DNA of 64,000 nucleotides. Origin: Paenibacillus sinopodophylli (lineage in GTDB: Bacteria > Bacillota > Bacilli > Paenibacillales > Paenibacillaceae). Shown piece after piece: positions 16,990-26,214 of this stretch. The stretch covers positions 124,001 to 188,000 of the forward strand of contig NZ_VDBO01000006.1 of assembly GCF_005930355.1 (NCBI RefSeq), written 5' to 3'. The translations under genes were made by a program, and so were the position numbers. Under the pieces are notes generated by a model. That model was not told the origin of the DNA. It saw only the letters and a list, made by a program, of their open reading frames with translations, and ran no database searches. Position 1 is the stretch's first letter. The number at the start of each line of letters is the position of its first letter.

Positions 16990-17448
16990 ATGGATAATGA
17001 CTTGAACATACAGGATACTATATTTCTGGACAGCACAGCTTTAGCCGCTTTAATGAACGCTGATGACCCTCGCTATGCGAAAGCCCGTTCCATATTTTTG
17101 GATTTGCATGACATGGAACGAAATTATGTAACAACCAGCTCCATTATATTTGAGCTTCATGAGTGGCTGCGTACTGAATACAGCTATCAGCAGGCGGAAT
17201 ATTTTTTGAAAGCAATGGATAAGACGGTAAGTAAAGGCAGACTCGCGGTCATATCCAGCAGCCAAGAATTTGATGGGGAGACGCGTAGGCTGCTAATAGA
17301 CAGGCCGGAGCTCCATTTCTCGCTTAGCGAAGCATTTACTGCTGTAACGATGTCCTATTACCAAATAAAACGTATTTTTACGTTCAACCGTAATTACATG
17401 ATGCTAGCCAATTTGGATAAGGATATTCGTATTATTCCAACTATTTAA
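16990..17448 (+). CDS. PIN-domain protein, VapC-like, with atypical acidic residues
   Basis: The 152-residue protein carries the PIN start FLDSTAL with Asp14, and a second acidic residue Glu55 in IIFELHEWL. The usual third and fourth acidic positions (Asp of SxxDA and Asp of TFD) are occupied by Glu114 in SLSEAF and Asn133 in FTFNRNY. PIN proteins are Mg-dependent RNases and serve as toxins in VapBC pairs. The Glu and Asn replacements could lower or abolish nuclease activity. The ATG follows AAGGAG located at the antitoxin-like gene's stop. The pair ends in a strong terminator, so it is a self-contained two-gene unit. Confidence 0.7.
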   Translation: MDNDLNIQDTIFLDSTALAALMNADDPRYAKARSIFLDLHDMERNYVTTSSIIFELHEWLRTEYSYQQAEYFLKAMDKTVSKGRLAVISSSQEFDGETRRLLIDRPELHFSLSEAFTAVTMSYYQIKRIFTFNRNYMMLANLDKDIRIIPTI

Positions 17449-17476
17449 AGAACTTTAATCAAAATGCCCAATGCTG

Positions 17477-17520
17477 CAAGCTGGCGCCGATCCTTTTTCG
17501 GCGTCAGCTTGTTTAGTTTT
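17477..17520 (+). terminator. Intrinsic terminator after the PIN-domain gene
   Basis: CAAGCTG-g-CGCCGA pairs with TCGGCG-t-CAGCTTG, followed by TTTAGTTTT. Confidence 0.85.
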
Positions 17521-17556
17521 GGGTGATACAGGGACGTTGCTTATTTTAACAGGTTA

Positions 17557-19839
17557 TTACAACGATTCAGCCGCGTTCATCTGGGCAACAATGGCTAGAA
17601 TAGCTTCTTCCGGAACGGCGCCTTGACTGAACATCGCAATTGCCCGCAGCGGCATAAAATTCAGCATCGCAGTCATCATCTCAGGTGCGTCTTCCATCAT
17701 CGAGCTCATGATGCCGCCGCCCTCTGAGAATTGTTGAAGCATCTGATTGGCTAAGCCTGCTCGTGTCGGATCTTGAAGCAAATCGCCAAAGGTTGTATTC
17801 AGTGTAACTTGTTTTCGAATCGTAACCGTTGATTGTACGTGTACGGTTTGCGTGCAAACGATATCTCTTGATGATGCTCCTACGAGTATATCGAAATCAC
17901 CGGTTTCCACATGCCAATCCTGCAAGGCTACATCATAATAGGCAAAAGCGCGCTTGCTTAATGAGAATGAAACGGTTTTGCGCTCGCCGGGCTGCAGTGC
18001 AATCTTGGAGAAGCCTTTCAGCTCCTTCTCTGGGCGAATGACGGCGCTGACCGAGTCCCGTACATAAAGCTGTACGATTTCTTTGCCAGCGATAGGGCCT
18101 GTGTTGGTAACATCGACGGTGACCGTTACCGTCTCTTGATCCGTAAGCGTCGTTCGGTCAACGCTAAGATTGCTGTATGCGAACGAAGTGTAGCTCAGTC
18201 CGAAGCCGAAAGGGAACAGCGGTTCAATTTCCTTCGTATCGTAGTAACGATACCCGACGAAGATACCCTCTCTATATTCTACGCGATCTCCTTCGCCTGG
18301 GAAGTTCAGATACGAAGGATTGTCGCTCAGCTTGACGGGGAACGTCTCGGCAAGCTTGCCTGAAGGGTTGGCATCTCCGAACAGTAAGGCGGCAATCGCA
18401 CTGCCGACAGCTTGACCTCCCAAATATCCTTCCAGCACCGCTTTGGCTTTGCCAAGCCATGGCATACTAATCGGTGAGCCATTGCTGAGCACCACGACGA
18501 TGTTCGGCTGCACTTCTGCAACAGCTTCAATTAGTGCTAGTTGGTTGCCCGGAATGCTCAGATGCTGACGGTCGTAGCCTTCCGATTCGAAGCGGTCAGG
18601 CAGACCAAGAAACAATACGGCTGCATCCGCTTGGCTTGCGGCGGTTACAGCTTCTCGTATAAGTTCATCGTCCGCAGTGTCGTCTTCGAGCCTGAATCCT
18701 TGCGCATAGGTCACTTGTGCAGATGCCCCTGCTGTTTGAATGATTTCTGCAAGCGTGCTGTCGAGCTTAGTTGGTTTAATATGCGAGCTGCCTCCGCCTT
18801 GGTATCTAGGAGTTTCGGCGAAGGCTCCGATCACTGCGACTGCACCGTTCTTCTGAAGTGGCAGCAATGACTGTTCGTTTTTCAATAAGACGATGCTCTC
18901 TGCTGCAACCTTCTTAGCTAGAAGGTGGTGGGCAGCAGCATCGTATACCGCGTTTTCTTTCTTGTTGTCAACCGCTTTGAATACGACGGTCAGAATACGC
19001 TCAACTGCATCATTTAACATTTCAATGGATAATTGACCCGCGTTCACGGCATCGACGATTTTACGGTCTCCTGCCCCGTTGCTGGATGGCATCTCAAGCT
19101 CCAGTCCTGCAGCAAGTCCAGCTACGCGCTCGTTCACAGCACCCCAGTCAGATACGACAAAGCCCTCATGACCCCATTCCCTCTTCAAAATATCCGTTAA
19201 CAATCGACTGTTCTCCGAAGCGAATGCACCGTTAACCTGATTGTAAGAAGACATGACTGTCCAAGGTTGTGCCTTGATAACCGCGCCTTCGAAGCTGGCC
19301 AAATAAATTTCCCGCAGCGTTCTCTCATCGACGATTGCATCTACAGTCATGCGGCGGTGCTCCTGATTGTTGACGGCAAAATGCTTGAGCGAGGTTCCGA
19401 CCCCTTGGCTCTGCACCCCGTTAATATGAGCTGCAGCCATCTCTGTCGATAAATACGGATCCTCCGAGAAATATTCGAAGTTGCGGCCACATAGCGGCGA
19501 GCGCTTGATGTTGGCACCTGGACCTAGAAGGACAGCAACGTTCTCTGCCTGACATTCCTCGCCTAGCGCAACGCCGACCTCCTGTACCAATTCGACGTCC
19601 CATGAGCATGCAAGTCCTGCGGCCGATGGGAAGCAGGTTGCAGGAACGCTGTCGAGCAGGCCTAGATGGTCGCTGCTGCCGCTTTGCTTGCGAAGCCCAT
19701 GCGGCCCATCCGTTACCATGACAGAAGGAATGTTTAAACGTTCAATGGCTTTCGTATGCCAAAAATTCAGTCCGGAGCATAATCCGGCCTTTTCCTCTAA
19801 CGTAAGCTGTGCGATGATTTGTCGAATATCCCGTTTCAT
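17557..19839 (-). CDS. Glycoside hydrolase family 3 beta-glucosidase
   Basis: The 760-residue enzyme has the GH3 order: an N-terminal TIM-like domain, the nucleophile Asp231 in GFVVSDWGAV, a second alpha/beta domain with KNEQSLLPL and a C-terminal fibronectin-III-like domain (VTNTGPIAGKEIVQLYV). Substrate-side motifs VTDGPHGLRKQ and LKHFAVNNQEHRR are conserved. About 80 extra residues follow the fibronectin-like domain, a tail seen in some Firmicutes GH3 enzymes. There is no signal peptide, so it hydrolyses imported glucosides in the cytoplasm. The ATG has GAAGGGAG at good spacing. It is divergent from an AraC regulator. Confidence 0.95.
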   Translation of the reverse strand: MKRDIRQIIAQLTLEEKAGLCSGLNFWHTKAIERLNIPSVMVTDGPHGLRKQSGSSDHLGLLDSVPATCFPSAAGLACSWDVELVQEVGVALGEECQAENVAVLLGPGANIKRSPLCGRNFEYFSEDPYLSTEMAAAHINGVQSQGVGTSLKHFAVNNQEHRRMTVDAIVDERTLREIYLASFEGAVIKAQPWTVMSSYNQVNGAFASENSRLLTDILKREWGHEGFVVSDWGAVNERVAGLAAGLELEMPSSNGAGDRKIVDAVNAGQLSIEMLNDAVERILTVVFKAVDNKKENAVYDAAAHHLLAKKVAAESIVLLKNEQSLLPLQKNGAVAVIGAFAETPRYQGGGSSHIKPTKLDSTLAEIIQTAGASAQVTYAQGFRLEDDTADDELIREAVTAASQADAAVLFLGLPDRFESEGYDRQHLSIPGNQLALIEAVAEVQPNIVVVLSNGSPISMPWLGKAKAVLEGYLGGQAVGSAIAALLFGDANPSGKLAETFPVKLSDNPSYLNFPGEGDRVEYREGIFVGYRYYDTKEIEPLFPFGFGLSYTSFAYSNLSVDRTTLTDQETVTVTVDVTNTGPIAGKEIVQLYVRDSVSAVIRPEKELKGFSKIALQPGERKTVSFSLSKRAFAYYDVALQDWHVETGDFDILVGASSRDIVCTQTVHVQSTVTIRKQVTLNTTFGDLLQDPTRAGLANQMLQQFSEGGGIMSSMMEDAPEMMTAMLNFMPLRAIAMFSQGAVPEEAILAIVAQMNAAESL

Positions 19840-19865
19840 GTGTATAGTGGCTCCCTTCGATTTGG

Positions 19866-19879
19866 AAATAGCGCTTACA
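19866..19879 (-). promoter_or_regulatory. Candidate catabolite-response (cre) site upstream of the beta-glucosidase
   Basis: On the minus strand TGTAAGCGCTATTT matches the CcpA site consensus TGWAARCGYTWNCA except at the last two positions. It lies 26 bp upstream of the start codon, where binding would block transcription. The site was matched by eye only. Confidence 0.4.
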
Positions 19880-20006
19880 TTTCGATGCTGTAAGCTTATT
19901 TTATAGGATAGTTTCCTTCATTTATGGTAAAATACATCGATAAATAGTAAATTTTCATGATTATCTCTGAATGCAATGTTCCAAAAGGAGCGAAGGGGGA
20001 GCCTTG

Positions 20007-21254
20007 ATGAGGCAAGCTGTACCCGAAGATCAAATACCAGCGATCTGCAGACTCATCTATAGCAGCTTTCAAGTACCTTCCCATTACGTGGACAAGGATT
20101 TAAAGCTGCTTGCAAGCTCTGCGGACATAGTAATCCATTCTACGATGATGCAAAGTGTACGGGCACTGTTGGAGCAGTGCAGCGCAAAGCAAGCCTCGGT
20201 GGAGTTTCCGTCCATCCAGATCCTAAATGCGCTTGAAAATGTTGTAATTTTGCAGGTGGAGCGGAAGAGCGAGTTTGCCGGTTATATGCTTATTGGGCCT
20301 TCCGTTTACACGGCGCTTTCCGCTGAAGCGCTCACCGGAATCCTTCAAGATGACGTCGTTCCGTTACAGGATAAAGAGGAGGCAAGAAACTATTATGCTT
20401 CTTTACCGGTCATAAACGGTTTGAAGCTGCTGAATGCGGGTGTCTTGCTGTATTATTTGCTATATAGAGAAGAAATAAGCGTGTTTGATATTCTTCAACA
20501 CAGAGCAGCATGGACCGAACAGGAGCAAGAAATGCCGAGGGCTTTACAGGATATTAATCGGAGATTATCGAGTCAGAGAGAGGCAAGCGCCCTGCATCAC
20601 GATGTCACGCAGGAGAAGCAGCTGTTTGATTACATTAAGGAAGGCCAGCCGGAGCAGTTGCGGGAGCTTGTTATGTTCGATCCGGATAATCTCGGCGTAT
20701 TGTCCAAGAGAAGCCACCTTCGCAGTCAAAAGAATCTTACGGTCGCGGCCATTACGCTTGCGACCAGAGCGGCCATCGAGGGCGGCCTTCATCCCGAAAT
20801 TGCTTTTACGATGAGCGACCTCTACATTCAGCAGATGGAGGAGCAGAAGGATGCACGCAGCGTAGTCAGGTACCGTTCGGAATCGCTGCTTGCTTTCGCC
20901 GAGAGGGTGAAGCATAACCAGGTTGGCAGCCATTCTCGTGTGGTCACGGCGTGCCAACGGTTTATTTATAATCACATTTATGAGGAGCTTACGGTTGCTC
21001 AGCTTGCAGAGAAGATGCATCTGAACGCTAATTATTTATCTCAGCTCTTCAAGAAAGAGACAGGCTTGCCTATTCATGCTTACATCCTTCAAGAGAAGGT
21101 TGAAGAGGCCAAAAAGCTGCTGTTGTCCTCAGAGCTTACGCTATCCGAGATTTGGGCAAGACTCCACTTCTATGATCAGAGCCATTTCACCAAAACATTC
21201 AAGAAACACGCAGGCGTAACGCCTAAGAAATATCGGTCGTATGCGAAGGAGTGA
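20007..21254 (+). CDS. AraC-family transcriptional regulator
   Basis: The 415-residue protein ends in two AraC helix-turn-helix motifs: LTVAQLAEKMHLNANYLSQL and LTLSEIWARLHFYDQSHFTK, followed by the usual HAGVTPKKYR. The N-terminal 300 residues match the ligand-sensing region of YesN-like regulators loosely, without a receiver domain. The start at 20007 is fixed by GGGGGAG 7 nt upstream. Its position opposite the GH3 gene indicates that it probably activates that gene in response to a glucoside. The downstream phosphatase-like gene overlaps its stop. Confidence 0.9.
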   Translation: MRQAVPEDQIPAICRLIYSSFQVPSHYVDKDLKLLASSADIVIHSTMMQSVRALLEQCSAKQASVEFPSIQILNALENVVILQVERKSEFAGYMLIGPSVYTALSAEALTGILQDDVVPLQDKEEARNYYASLPVINGLKLLNAGVLLYYLLYREEISVFDILQHRAAWTEQEQEMPRALQDINRRLSSQREASALHHDVTQEKQLFDYIKEGQPEQLRELVMFDPDNLGVLSKRSHLRSQKNLTVAAITLATRAAIEGGLHPEIAFTMSDLYIQQMEEQKDARSVVRYRSESLLAFAERVKHNQVGSHSRVVTACQRFIYNHIYEELTVAQLAEKMHLNANYLSQLFKKETGLPIHAYILQEKVEEAKKLLLSSELTLSEIWARLHFYDQSHFTKTFKKHAGVTPKKYRSYAKE

Positions 21255-21592
21255 GCGTTATTCATCTATTGTTTATTTGCAGCAGAAACAAGTGGCGAAG
21301 CTTGACGGCTGAGACGATCTTCCAAGGAGTAGGCGGTCACGAGGTAAGATCGGCGGGAACGGAGGAGAATGCCCGAATCAAAGTGAATGCAGGTCACATC
21401 GGCTGGGCTGATCTTATATTTGTGATGGAGAAGAAGCATGTTCGCAGACTTCAGAGTAAGTTCAGCAGCGAGATTGCAGGCAAACAAGTGGTCTGCCTGC
21501 ACATTCCGGATGAATTCGAGTATATGAACGAGGATTTAATCGGATTGCTTCAGTCAACGGTGCTCCCCTACGTGGAGCCGAGCAGCGAATGA
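21251..21592 (+). CDS. Short low-molecular-weight protein-tyrosine-phosphatase-like protein
   Basis: The protein of about 113 residues opens with a phosphatase loop CSRNKWRSLTAE, which keeps the C-x5-R pattern (Cys10, Arg16) and the following Ser-x-Thr-Ala-Glu. It continues with RSAGTEENARIKV and ADLIFVMEKKHVRRL, as in LMW phosphatases. It is about 40 residues shorter than the 150-residue family norm and has no clear DP general-acid motif. The closest group is a short LMW-PTP-like clan of uncertain activity. The GTG at 21251 overlaps the AraC stop and touches its own ribosome binding site; TTG at 21269 is an alternative start. Confidence 0.75.
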   Translation: MSVIHLLFICSRNKWRSLTAETIFQGVGGHEVRSAGTEENARIKVNAGHIGWADLIFVMEKKHVRRLQSKFSSEIAGKQVVCLHIPDEFEYMNEDLIGLLQSTVLPYVEPSSE

Positions 21593-21597
21593 CAGGT

Positions 21598-22746
21598 TTA
21601 TGCCGTCACAAATTCCACTTCAATATGAACGACCTCAGATCGGCTGCCGATTCTGACTGGAGGTCCCCATGTTCCGAAACCGGACGATACAATAGCATGC
21701 AGACCGCCCTTTTTCAAATAACCCCAGTCGAGCTCGAACAATCGTCTCGTAATGAGATGGTTAGGCATCATTTGGCCGCGATGCGTATGACCGGATACGG
21801 AAATGTCGATGCCGTTCTCGGCAGCTTTCGCTATATCGGAGGGCTGATGATCAAGCATGATAAGCGGCTTCGATTGATCGAGCGGTGAGATCAGGTCTCT
21901 TATGGTCATTCTCCCATCGGCTCCAAAGCCTGCGGAAGCTTTGTCCTTGCGTCCAATCAAATAGAAGCTGTCTGCAACAAGCGCCGACTCATCCATAAGC
22001 ACGCGTATGCCAATCTCATCCATAGCTTTGATAAATTCAGGCACTTTGCGTCCAATGTATTCATGGTTGCCCGTTACAGCATATACACCTAAAGGCGCGT
22101 TTAGCTTTCCGAGCTCGCTTGACATGTTTTTGCGGAGGTAAGGCTCGATATCATCATCGAGAATATCTCCAGGGAGCAGAATAAGATCTGGCTTGATTTG
22201 GTCTATCGTACGAACTAGGCGTTTCAAATGCTTGTTGCCAACAATATTGCCAAGGTGAAGATCAGATGCCATAGCAATGGTAAGCTTCTTCAGCTCTCCC
22301 GCTGGCTTGGGCACTGTAACCTGATAGGTTCGAATGACAGGGCTCCATGCGTTCCAACTGCCGCGAAGCAGAAGTACAGCCATAAGCAACAAGGCGATGC
22401 TGCCTACACCAATAATATAAATGTCGGAATTCACGCCAGCAGCCTTTAGGATAAGAGCAAGCACATTAGCCGGCGGCAAAATAAGAACGGCGTATTCCAG
22501 CACAGCGAACCAGTATGAGCCAATGATCTTAAAGGCTTCGGCGACTGGGCGCAGCGGGGTTCGATAGGCGGCGCGTCCGATCAAATAAGCGTAAGCAATG
22601 AGGCAGAGGAATAGGGTATACCAGCCTGCGGATTCCAACTTCAACAGTGTGGATAAGAACAGCCAGCCGTTCCAGCCAATATAGAAGGAAATGCCGCTGT
22701 ATACGAGTAAGACGCCAAAAATAATAGCAATAAATCGAAACTTCAT
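21598..22746 (-). CDS. Membrane-anchored metallophosphoesterase, YkuE/YaeI-like
   Basis: The 382-residue protein has an N-terminal membrane part with four or five helices (about residues 1-135) and a C-terminal calcineurin-like domain. Metal-site motifs are ASDLHLG, LLPGDILDDD, VTGNHEY, LDHQPSD and VSGHTHRGQ, all intact. YkuE-like relatives hydrolyse phosphodiesters of lipids such as UDP-diacylglucosamine at the membrane. The ATG has AGGGAG 10 nt upstream. It stands alone, converging on the phosphatase-like gene. Confidence 0.88.
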   Translation of the reverse strand: MKFRFIAIIFGVLLVYSGISFYIGWNGWLFLSTLLKLESAGWYTLFLCLIAYAYLIGRAAYRTPLRPVAEAFKIIGSYWFAVLEYAVLILPPANVLALILKAAGVNSDIYIIGVGSIALLLMAVLLLRGSWNAWSPVIRTYQVTVPKPAGELKKLTIAMASDLHLGNIVGNKHLKRLVRTIDQIKPDLILLPGDILDDDIEPYLRKNMSSELGKLNAPLGVYAVTGNHEYIGRKVPEFIKAMDEIGIRVLMDESALVADSFYLIGRKDKASAGFGADGRMTIRDLISPLDQSKPLIMLDHQPSDIAKAAENGIDISVSGHTHRGQMMPNHLITRRLFELDWGYLKKGGLHAIVSSGFGTWGPPVRIGSRSEVVHIEVEFVTA

Positions 22747-22971
22747 TCGTCAACACTCCCTAGCATTTCGTCTATTTTCTACTAAGCTGCATTTACTATA
22801 GCACACGGGGAATAGTTGCAGCAAAAATGGAGGAAGCAAGCAGCCGAGCGGGGGAGCTTGCTTGATAATGGAAGAGTATTAACGCTAGAATCGTTGCGCA
22901 GGCTGTAAGCCTATGGTATCGTTTCGTCATAGTGAATGATGTATCTAAATGGAAATGGAGCGAATAATGAA

Positions 22972-25140
22972 ATGAAATCGCTTGTATTAGCAGAAAAACC
23001 GAGCGTCGCGAAGGAAATCGCACGCGTGCTTGGCTGTGGACAGAAGCATAAGGGGTATATGGAAGGACCCAAATATGTCGTTACTTGGGCACTCGGACAT
23101 CTCGTTACATTAGCCGAGCCTGAAGATTATGATCCGAAATACAAAACATGGAATTTGGAAGACTTGCCGCTGCTTCCACATAAAATGAATTTAAAGATTA
23201 TGAAGGAAACCTCTCAGCAATACCGCGCCGTAGCTCAGCTATGCAAGCGTCAGGATATTAGCGAGCTTATTATTGCGACCGACGCAGGTCGTGAAGGTGA
23301 GCTTGTCGCTCGCTGGATTATGGAGCTTGTTCATTGGCGGAAGCCTTTCAAGCGGCTGTGGATTTCCTCTCAGACGGATAAGGCGATCAGAGACGGCTTT
23401 CATGCTTTGAAACCAGGCAAGGATTATAACAATTTGTATGCTTCGGCTGTTTGCCGAGCAGAAGCGGACTGGCTGATCGGCTTGAATGTGACGCGGGCAT
23501 TAACAACCAAATATAACGCTCAGCTTGCAGCGGGCCGTGTGCAAACGCCAACGCTTGCGATGATGATCGAGCGGGAACAGGAAATTCAATCCTTCCAGTC
23601 ACAGCCCTATTGGAATGTCTCGGCTGACTTCGGTACATTCTCTGCGCTCTGGAGGGAGCAGGACGGTCATGATGGCAGGGTATGGAGCCGCGCGGATGCA
23701 GATGCGATAGCTGCTCGAATCAAGAGTGCGCAGGCGAAGGTGAGCAAGCTTCGTACGGTTGAGAAGTCAGAGTCGCATCCTCAGGCTTATGACCTGACGG
23801 AGCTGCAGCGAGATGCGAACAAGAAGCTTGGCTTCTCGGCCAAGCAGACGTCGAACGTCTTGCAGAAGCTATATGAGCAGCATAAGCTGGTCACTTATCC
23901 GCGCACCGATTCCCGTTATTTGTCGAGTGACATGGTTCCAACCTTGAAGGGAAGACTTGAGAGCATTGCCGTCGGGCCTTACGCGCAGCTTGCACGCAAG
24001 CTGGTTAGAACACAACTGCTGATTACGAAGCGTATTGTCGATGATTCAAAGGTTACGGATCATCATGCTATTATTCCTACCGAGCAATTTGTTAATTTGG
24101 CAGCACTCAGCAATGACGAGCGCAGACTTTACGATCTTATAGTAAGACGATTCATTGCTTTGTTCTATGGGCCTTATCGCTATGATGAAACCAGCGTTGT
24201 GCTCACAGCAGGGAAGGATCAGTTGTATGCCAAAGGGAAAATAGAGAAGGACAAGGGCTGGAAAGAAATCTACCAATCAGGCGTGGGTGCCTCCAGCTTG
24301 GATGATGACGAGGATGATGATGGAGCGGGAGATTCTGGGCAAGGTCAAGCAGACCGCCAGCCCTCACAGCTGCTGCCGCCACTCACTAGCGCTCAGACGC
24401 TGACCGTTAAGCAGGAGAAAATACGCGAGCTGCGGACGATGCCGCCGCCTCGTTTTACGGAAGCAACACTGCTTACTCGAATGGAAAAGCACAGTCTTGG
24501 CACGCCTGCAACAAGGGCAGATATTATCGAGAAGCTGCTCGGGACAGATACGATTACACGGACGCAGAACAAGCTTATGCCGACAGGCAAAGGCAAGCAA
24601 CTGATCGAGCTTGTCGTGAATGAGCTGAGAAGCCCGAACCTGACAGCCAAATGGGAGCAGGATTTGGAGCGAATTGCGAAGGGCAAGGGAGATCCAGCGG
24701 CTTTTATGATAAACGTACGTCAGCAAGCGGCCAAATGGGTATCGGAGGTCATTGCGGACAGCAAGGAATACAGGCCGCATAACTTGACGCACTCGCGTTG
24801 TCCTGATTGTGAGAAGCCGCTGCTCGAAATCAATGGAAAGCGCGGTAAATCACTCGTTTGCTCAGATCGTGAATGCGGATATCGCCGTTCTGCAGAGCCG
24901 ATGCTCTCGAACAAGCGCTGCCCGAATTGCCATAAGAAAATGGAGATTAAGGACGGCAAGGCGGGTAAATTCGCGCAATGCAAGCCATGCCAGGTAATCG
25001 AGATGCTTGGTGACAAGCAGGGCGGCAAGGTTAACCGCAAGCAAAATCAGCAGCTAATTCAGCAATATAGCGACAATACATCTCTATCGAACAGCTTGGC
25101 TGATAAGCTGAAGGCTGCGCTTGAGAAACAACAGGATTAA
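22972..25140 (+). CDS. topB: DNA topoisomerase III
   Basis: The 722-residue type IA topoisomerase relaxes and decatenates DNA through a covalent 5'-phosphotyrosine. The Toprim domain starts at LVLAEKPSVAKEIA and includes the metal-binding TDAGREGE (103-110). The catalytic Tyr309 lies in VTYPRTDSRYL. The C-terminus carries two zinc-ribbon-like units (CPDC...CSDRECGY and CPNC...CKPC). An acidic insert DDDEDDDGAGDSG lies about 450 residues in. The ATG at 22972 was chosen over an upstream ATG because GGAG is correctly placed. A clear terminator follows. Confidence 0.96.
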   Translation: MKSLVLAEKPSVAKEIARVLGCGQKHKGYMEGPKYVVTWALGHLVTLAEPEDYDPKYKTWNLEDLPLLPHKMNLKIMKETSQQYRAVAQLCKRQDISELIIATDAGREGELVARWIMELVHWRKPFKRLWISSQTDKAIRDGFHALKPGKDYNNLYASAVCRAEADWLIGLNVTRALTTKYNAQLAAGRVQTPTLAMMIEREQEIQSFQSQPYWNVSADFGTFSALWREQDGHDGRVWSRADADAIAARIKSAQAKVSKLRTVEKSESHPQAYDLTELQRDANKKLGFSAKQTSNVLQKLYEQHKLVTYPRTDSRYLSSDMVPTLKGRLESIAVGPYAQLARKLVRTQLLITKRIVDDSKVTDHHAIIPTEQFVNLAALSNDERRLYDLIVRRFIALFYGPYRYDETSVVLTAGKDQLYAKGKIEKDKGWKEIYQSGVGASSLDDDEDDDGAGDSGQGQADRQPSQLLPPLTSAQTLTVKQEKIRELRTMPPPRFTEATLLTRMEKHSLGTPATRADIIEKLLGTDTITRTQNKLMPTGKGKQLIELVVNELRSPNLTAKWEQDLERIAKGKGDPAAFMINVRQQAAKWVSEVIADSKEYRPHNLTHSRCPDCEKPLLEINGKRGKSLVCSDRECGYRRSAEPMLSNKRCPNCHKKMEIKDGKAGKFAQCKPCQVIEMLGDKQGGKVNRKQNQQLIQQYSDNTSLSNSLADKLKAALEKQQD

Positions 25141-25161
25141 GCAGTGAAATCGTGATAGGAA

Positions 25162-25197
25162 AGCCGGCAAGCCCATCTCAGGGCTGCCGGTTTTTTT
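25162..25197 (+). terminator. Intrinsic terminator after topB
   Basis: CCGGCAAGCCC pairs with GGGCTGCCGG (one bulge), followed by TTTTTTT. Confidence 0.9.
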
Positions 25198-25348
25198 ATG
25201 AAGTCCAAGCAATGCGACTTACAAAATACCCTAGCAGTTGCTGCTAGAATTGGCAATAAAGGCTTCTAACCGATGACATTCATCCAAGAGATAGATAGTA
25301 TGCTGTCATATGCTATGGATGAGACGATAGGAAAGGGGTTAGATTGGA

Positions 25349-26020
25349 ATGGGTGAACAACAGGGCAGGCAGTTGGCCAGCAAATGGGCGAAGACGTCTA
25401 TTTTGCTTTCACATTCGAGCATTGCGCCGCATATTCCTCCTACACGAAGGTTTACGGCGAGTAACCTGAGGTCCATGCTTGATTCCCATCAAATGGTTGT
25501 CGTAAAGCCCGTCGTTGGCGCAGGCGGTCATGGTGTCATTAAAGTTACCCGTGAAAGAGGCGGATATGCCTATACTTATTATTCGCAGATGAAACGTTTT
25601 GCTAGTTTTGCAGCGTTGATAGGTTCGCTTAACAAGCAGCGTAAAGGTCGGTCCTACTTGATTCAGAAAGGCATTGATTTGGCAACGGTGGATGGGCGTC
25701 CGATTGATTATCGCGTGAAATACGTGAAGACAGCAACGAGGTGGGTCTATCGTGCTATTGTTGGCCGTATTGCCAAACGCGGGCTGTTCGTTACGAATTT
25801 ATGCCGCGGCGGAACGCTTGTAACGGCGGCAGAAGGAATAAGTAGATCACTCTCATCTGCACAGGTATCAGAGAAGAAAAGTAAAATGAGAGAGCTCACG
25901 GTACTCTCTACAAGCATTCTTGAAGCGAAGTATCCGGGCATTGGCCAATTGGGCTTTGATTATGGGATTGATAAGCAAGGAAAGATTTGGATCTTCGAGG
26001 TCAACACGCGGCCGCAATAG
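25349..26020 (+). CDS. YheC/YheD-family ATP-grasp protein
   Basis: The 223-residue protein has the ATP-grasp signature VVKPVVGAGGHGVIKV, the strand ATRWVYRAIVGRI and the metal-binding end FEVNTRPQ. The family is encoded by spore formers; YheC and YheD are associated with the endospore coat. This member is shorter than most, lacking the usual long N-terminal half. The ATG follows GGAAAGGGG about 12 nt away. It stands alone and ends at a strong terminator. Confidence 0.8.
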   Translation: MGEQQGRQLASKWAKTSILLSHSSIAPHIPPTRRFTASNLRSMLDSHQMVVVKPVVGAGGHGVIKVTRERGGYAYTYYSQMKRFASFAALIGSLNKQRKGRSYLIQKGIDLATVDGRPIDYRVKYVKTATRWVYRAIVGRIAKRGLFVTNLCRGGTLVTAAEGISRSLSSAQVSEKKSKMRELTVLSTSILEAKYPGIGQLGFDYGIDKQGKIWIFEVNTRPQ

Positions 26021-26054
26021 GCGCCGAGCTTGGTTACTGTCATAAACTACTTTA

Positions 26055-26097
26055 TAGGTGTCGAGGAAGTCAATCAGACTTCTTCGACACCTATTTT
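26055..26097 (+). terminator. Intrinsic terminator after the YheC-like gene
   Basis: TAGGTGTCGAGGAAGTC pairs with GACTTCTTCGACACCTA across a 5-nt loop, with one G-U pair, followed by TTTT. The dispersed repeat (copy A) starts four bases after it. Confidence 0.9.
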
Positions 26098-26100
26098 AAA

Positions 26101-26195
26101 ATATAGGGGAGTATATTATTTCGCCAACATTCTCTACAATTCTACGCGAACCGTTAGCTTTGCCGCCTTAGGACGGATTCAGTCGTTTAGGCTCG
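26101..26195 (+). repeat. Dispersed ~95-bp intergenic repeat, copy A
   Basis: The core reads ATATAGGGGAGTATATTATT ... TTCTCTACA ... TTCTACGCGAA ... TTGCCGCCTTAGGACGG. It aligns along its whole length with copies at 37384-37480 (reverse), 40159-40254 and 45059-45154. It lies between the converging YheC-like and GbsR-like genes, directly after a terminator. Confidence 0.8.
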
Positions 26196-26214
26196 ATAGG
26201 AACGGACAAGCTCG

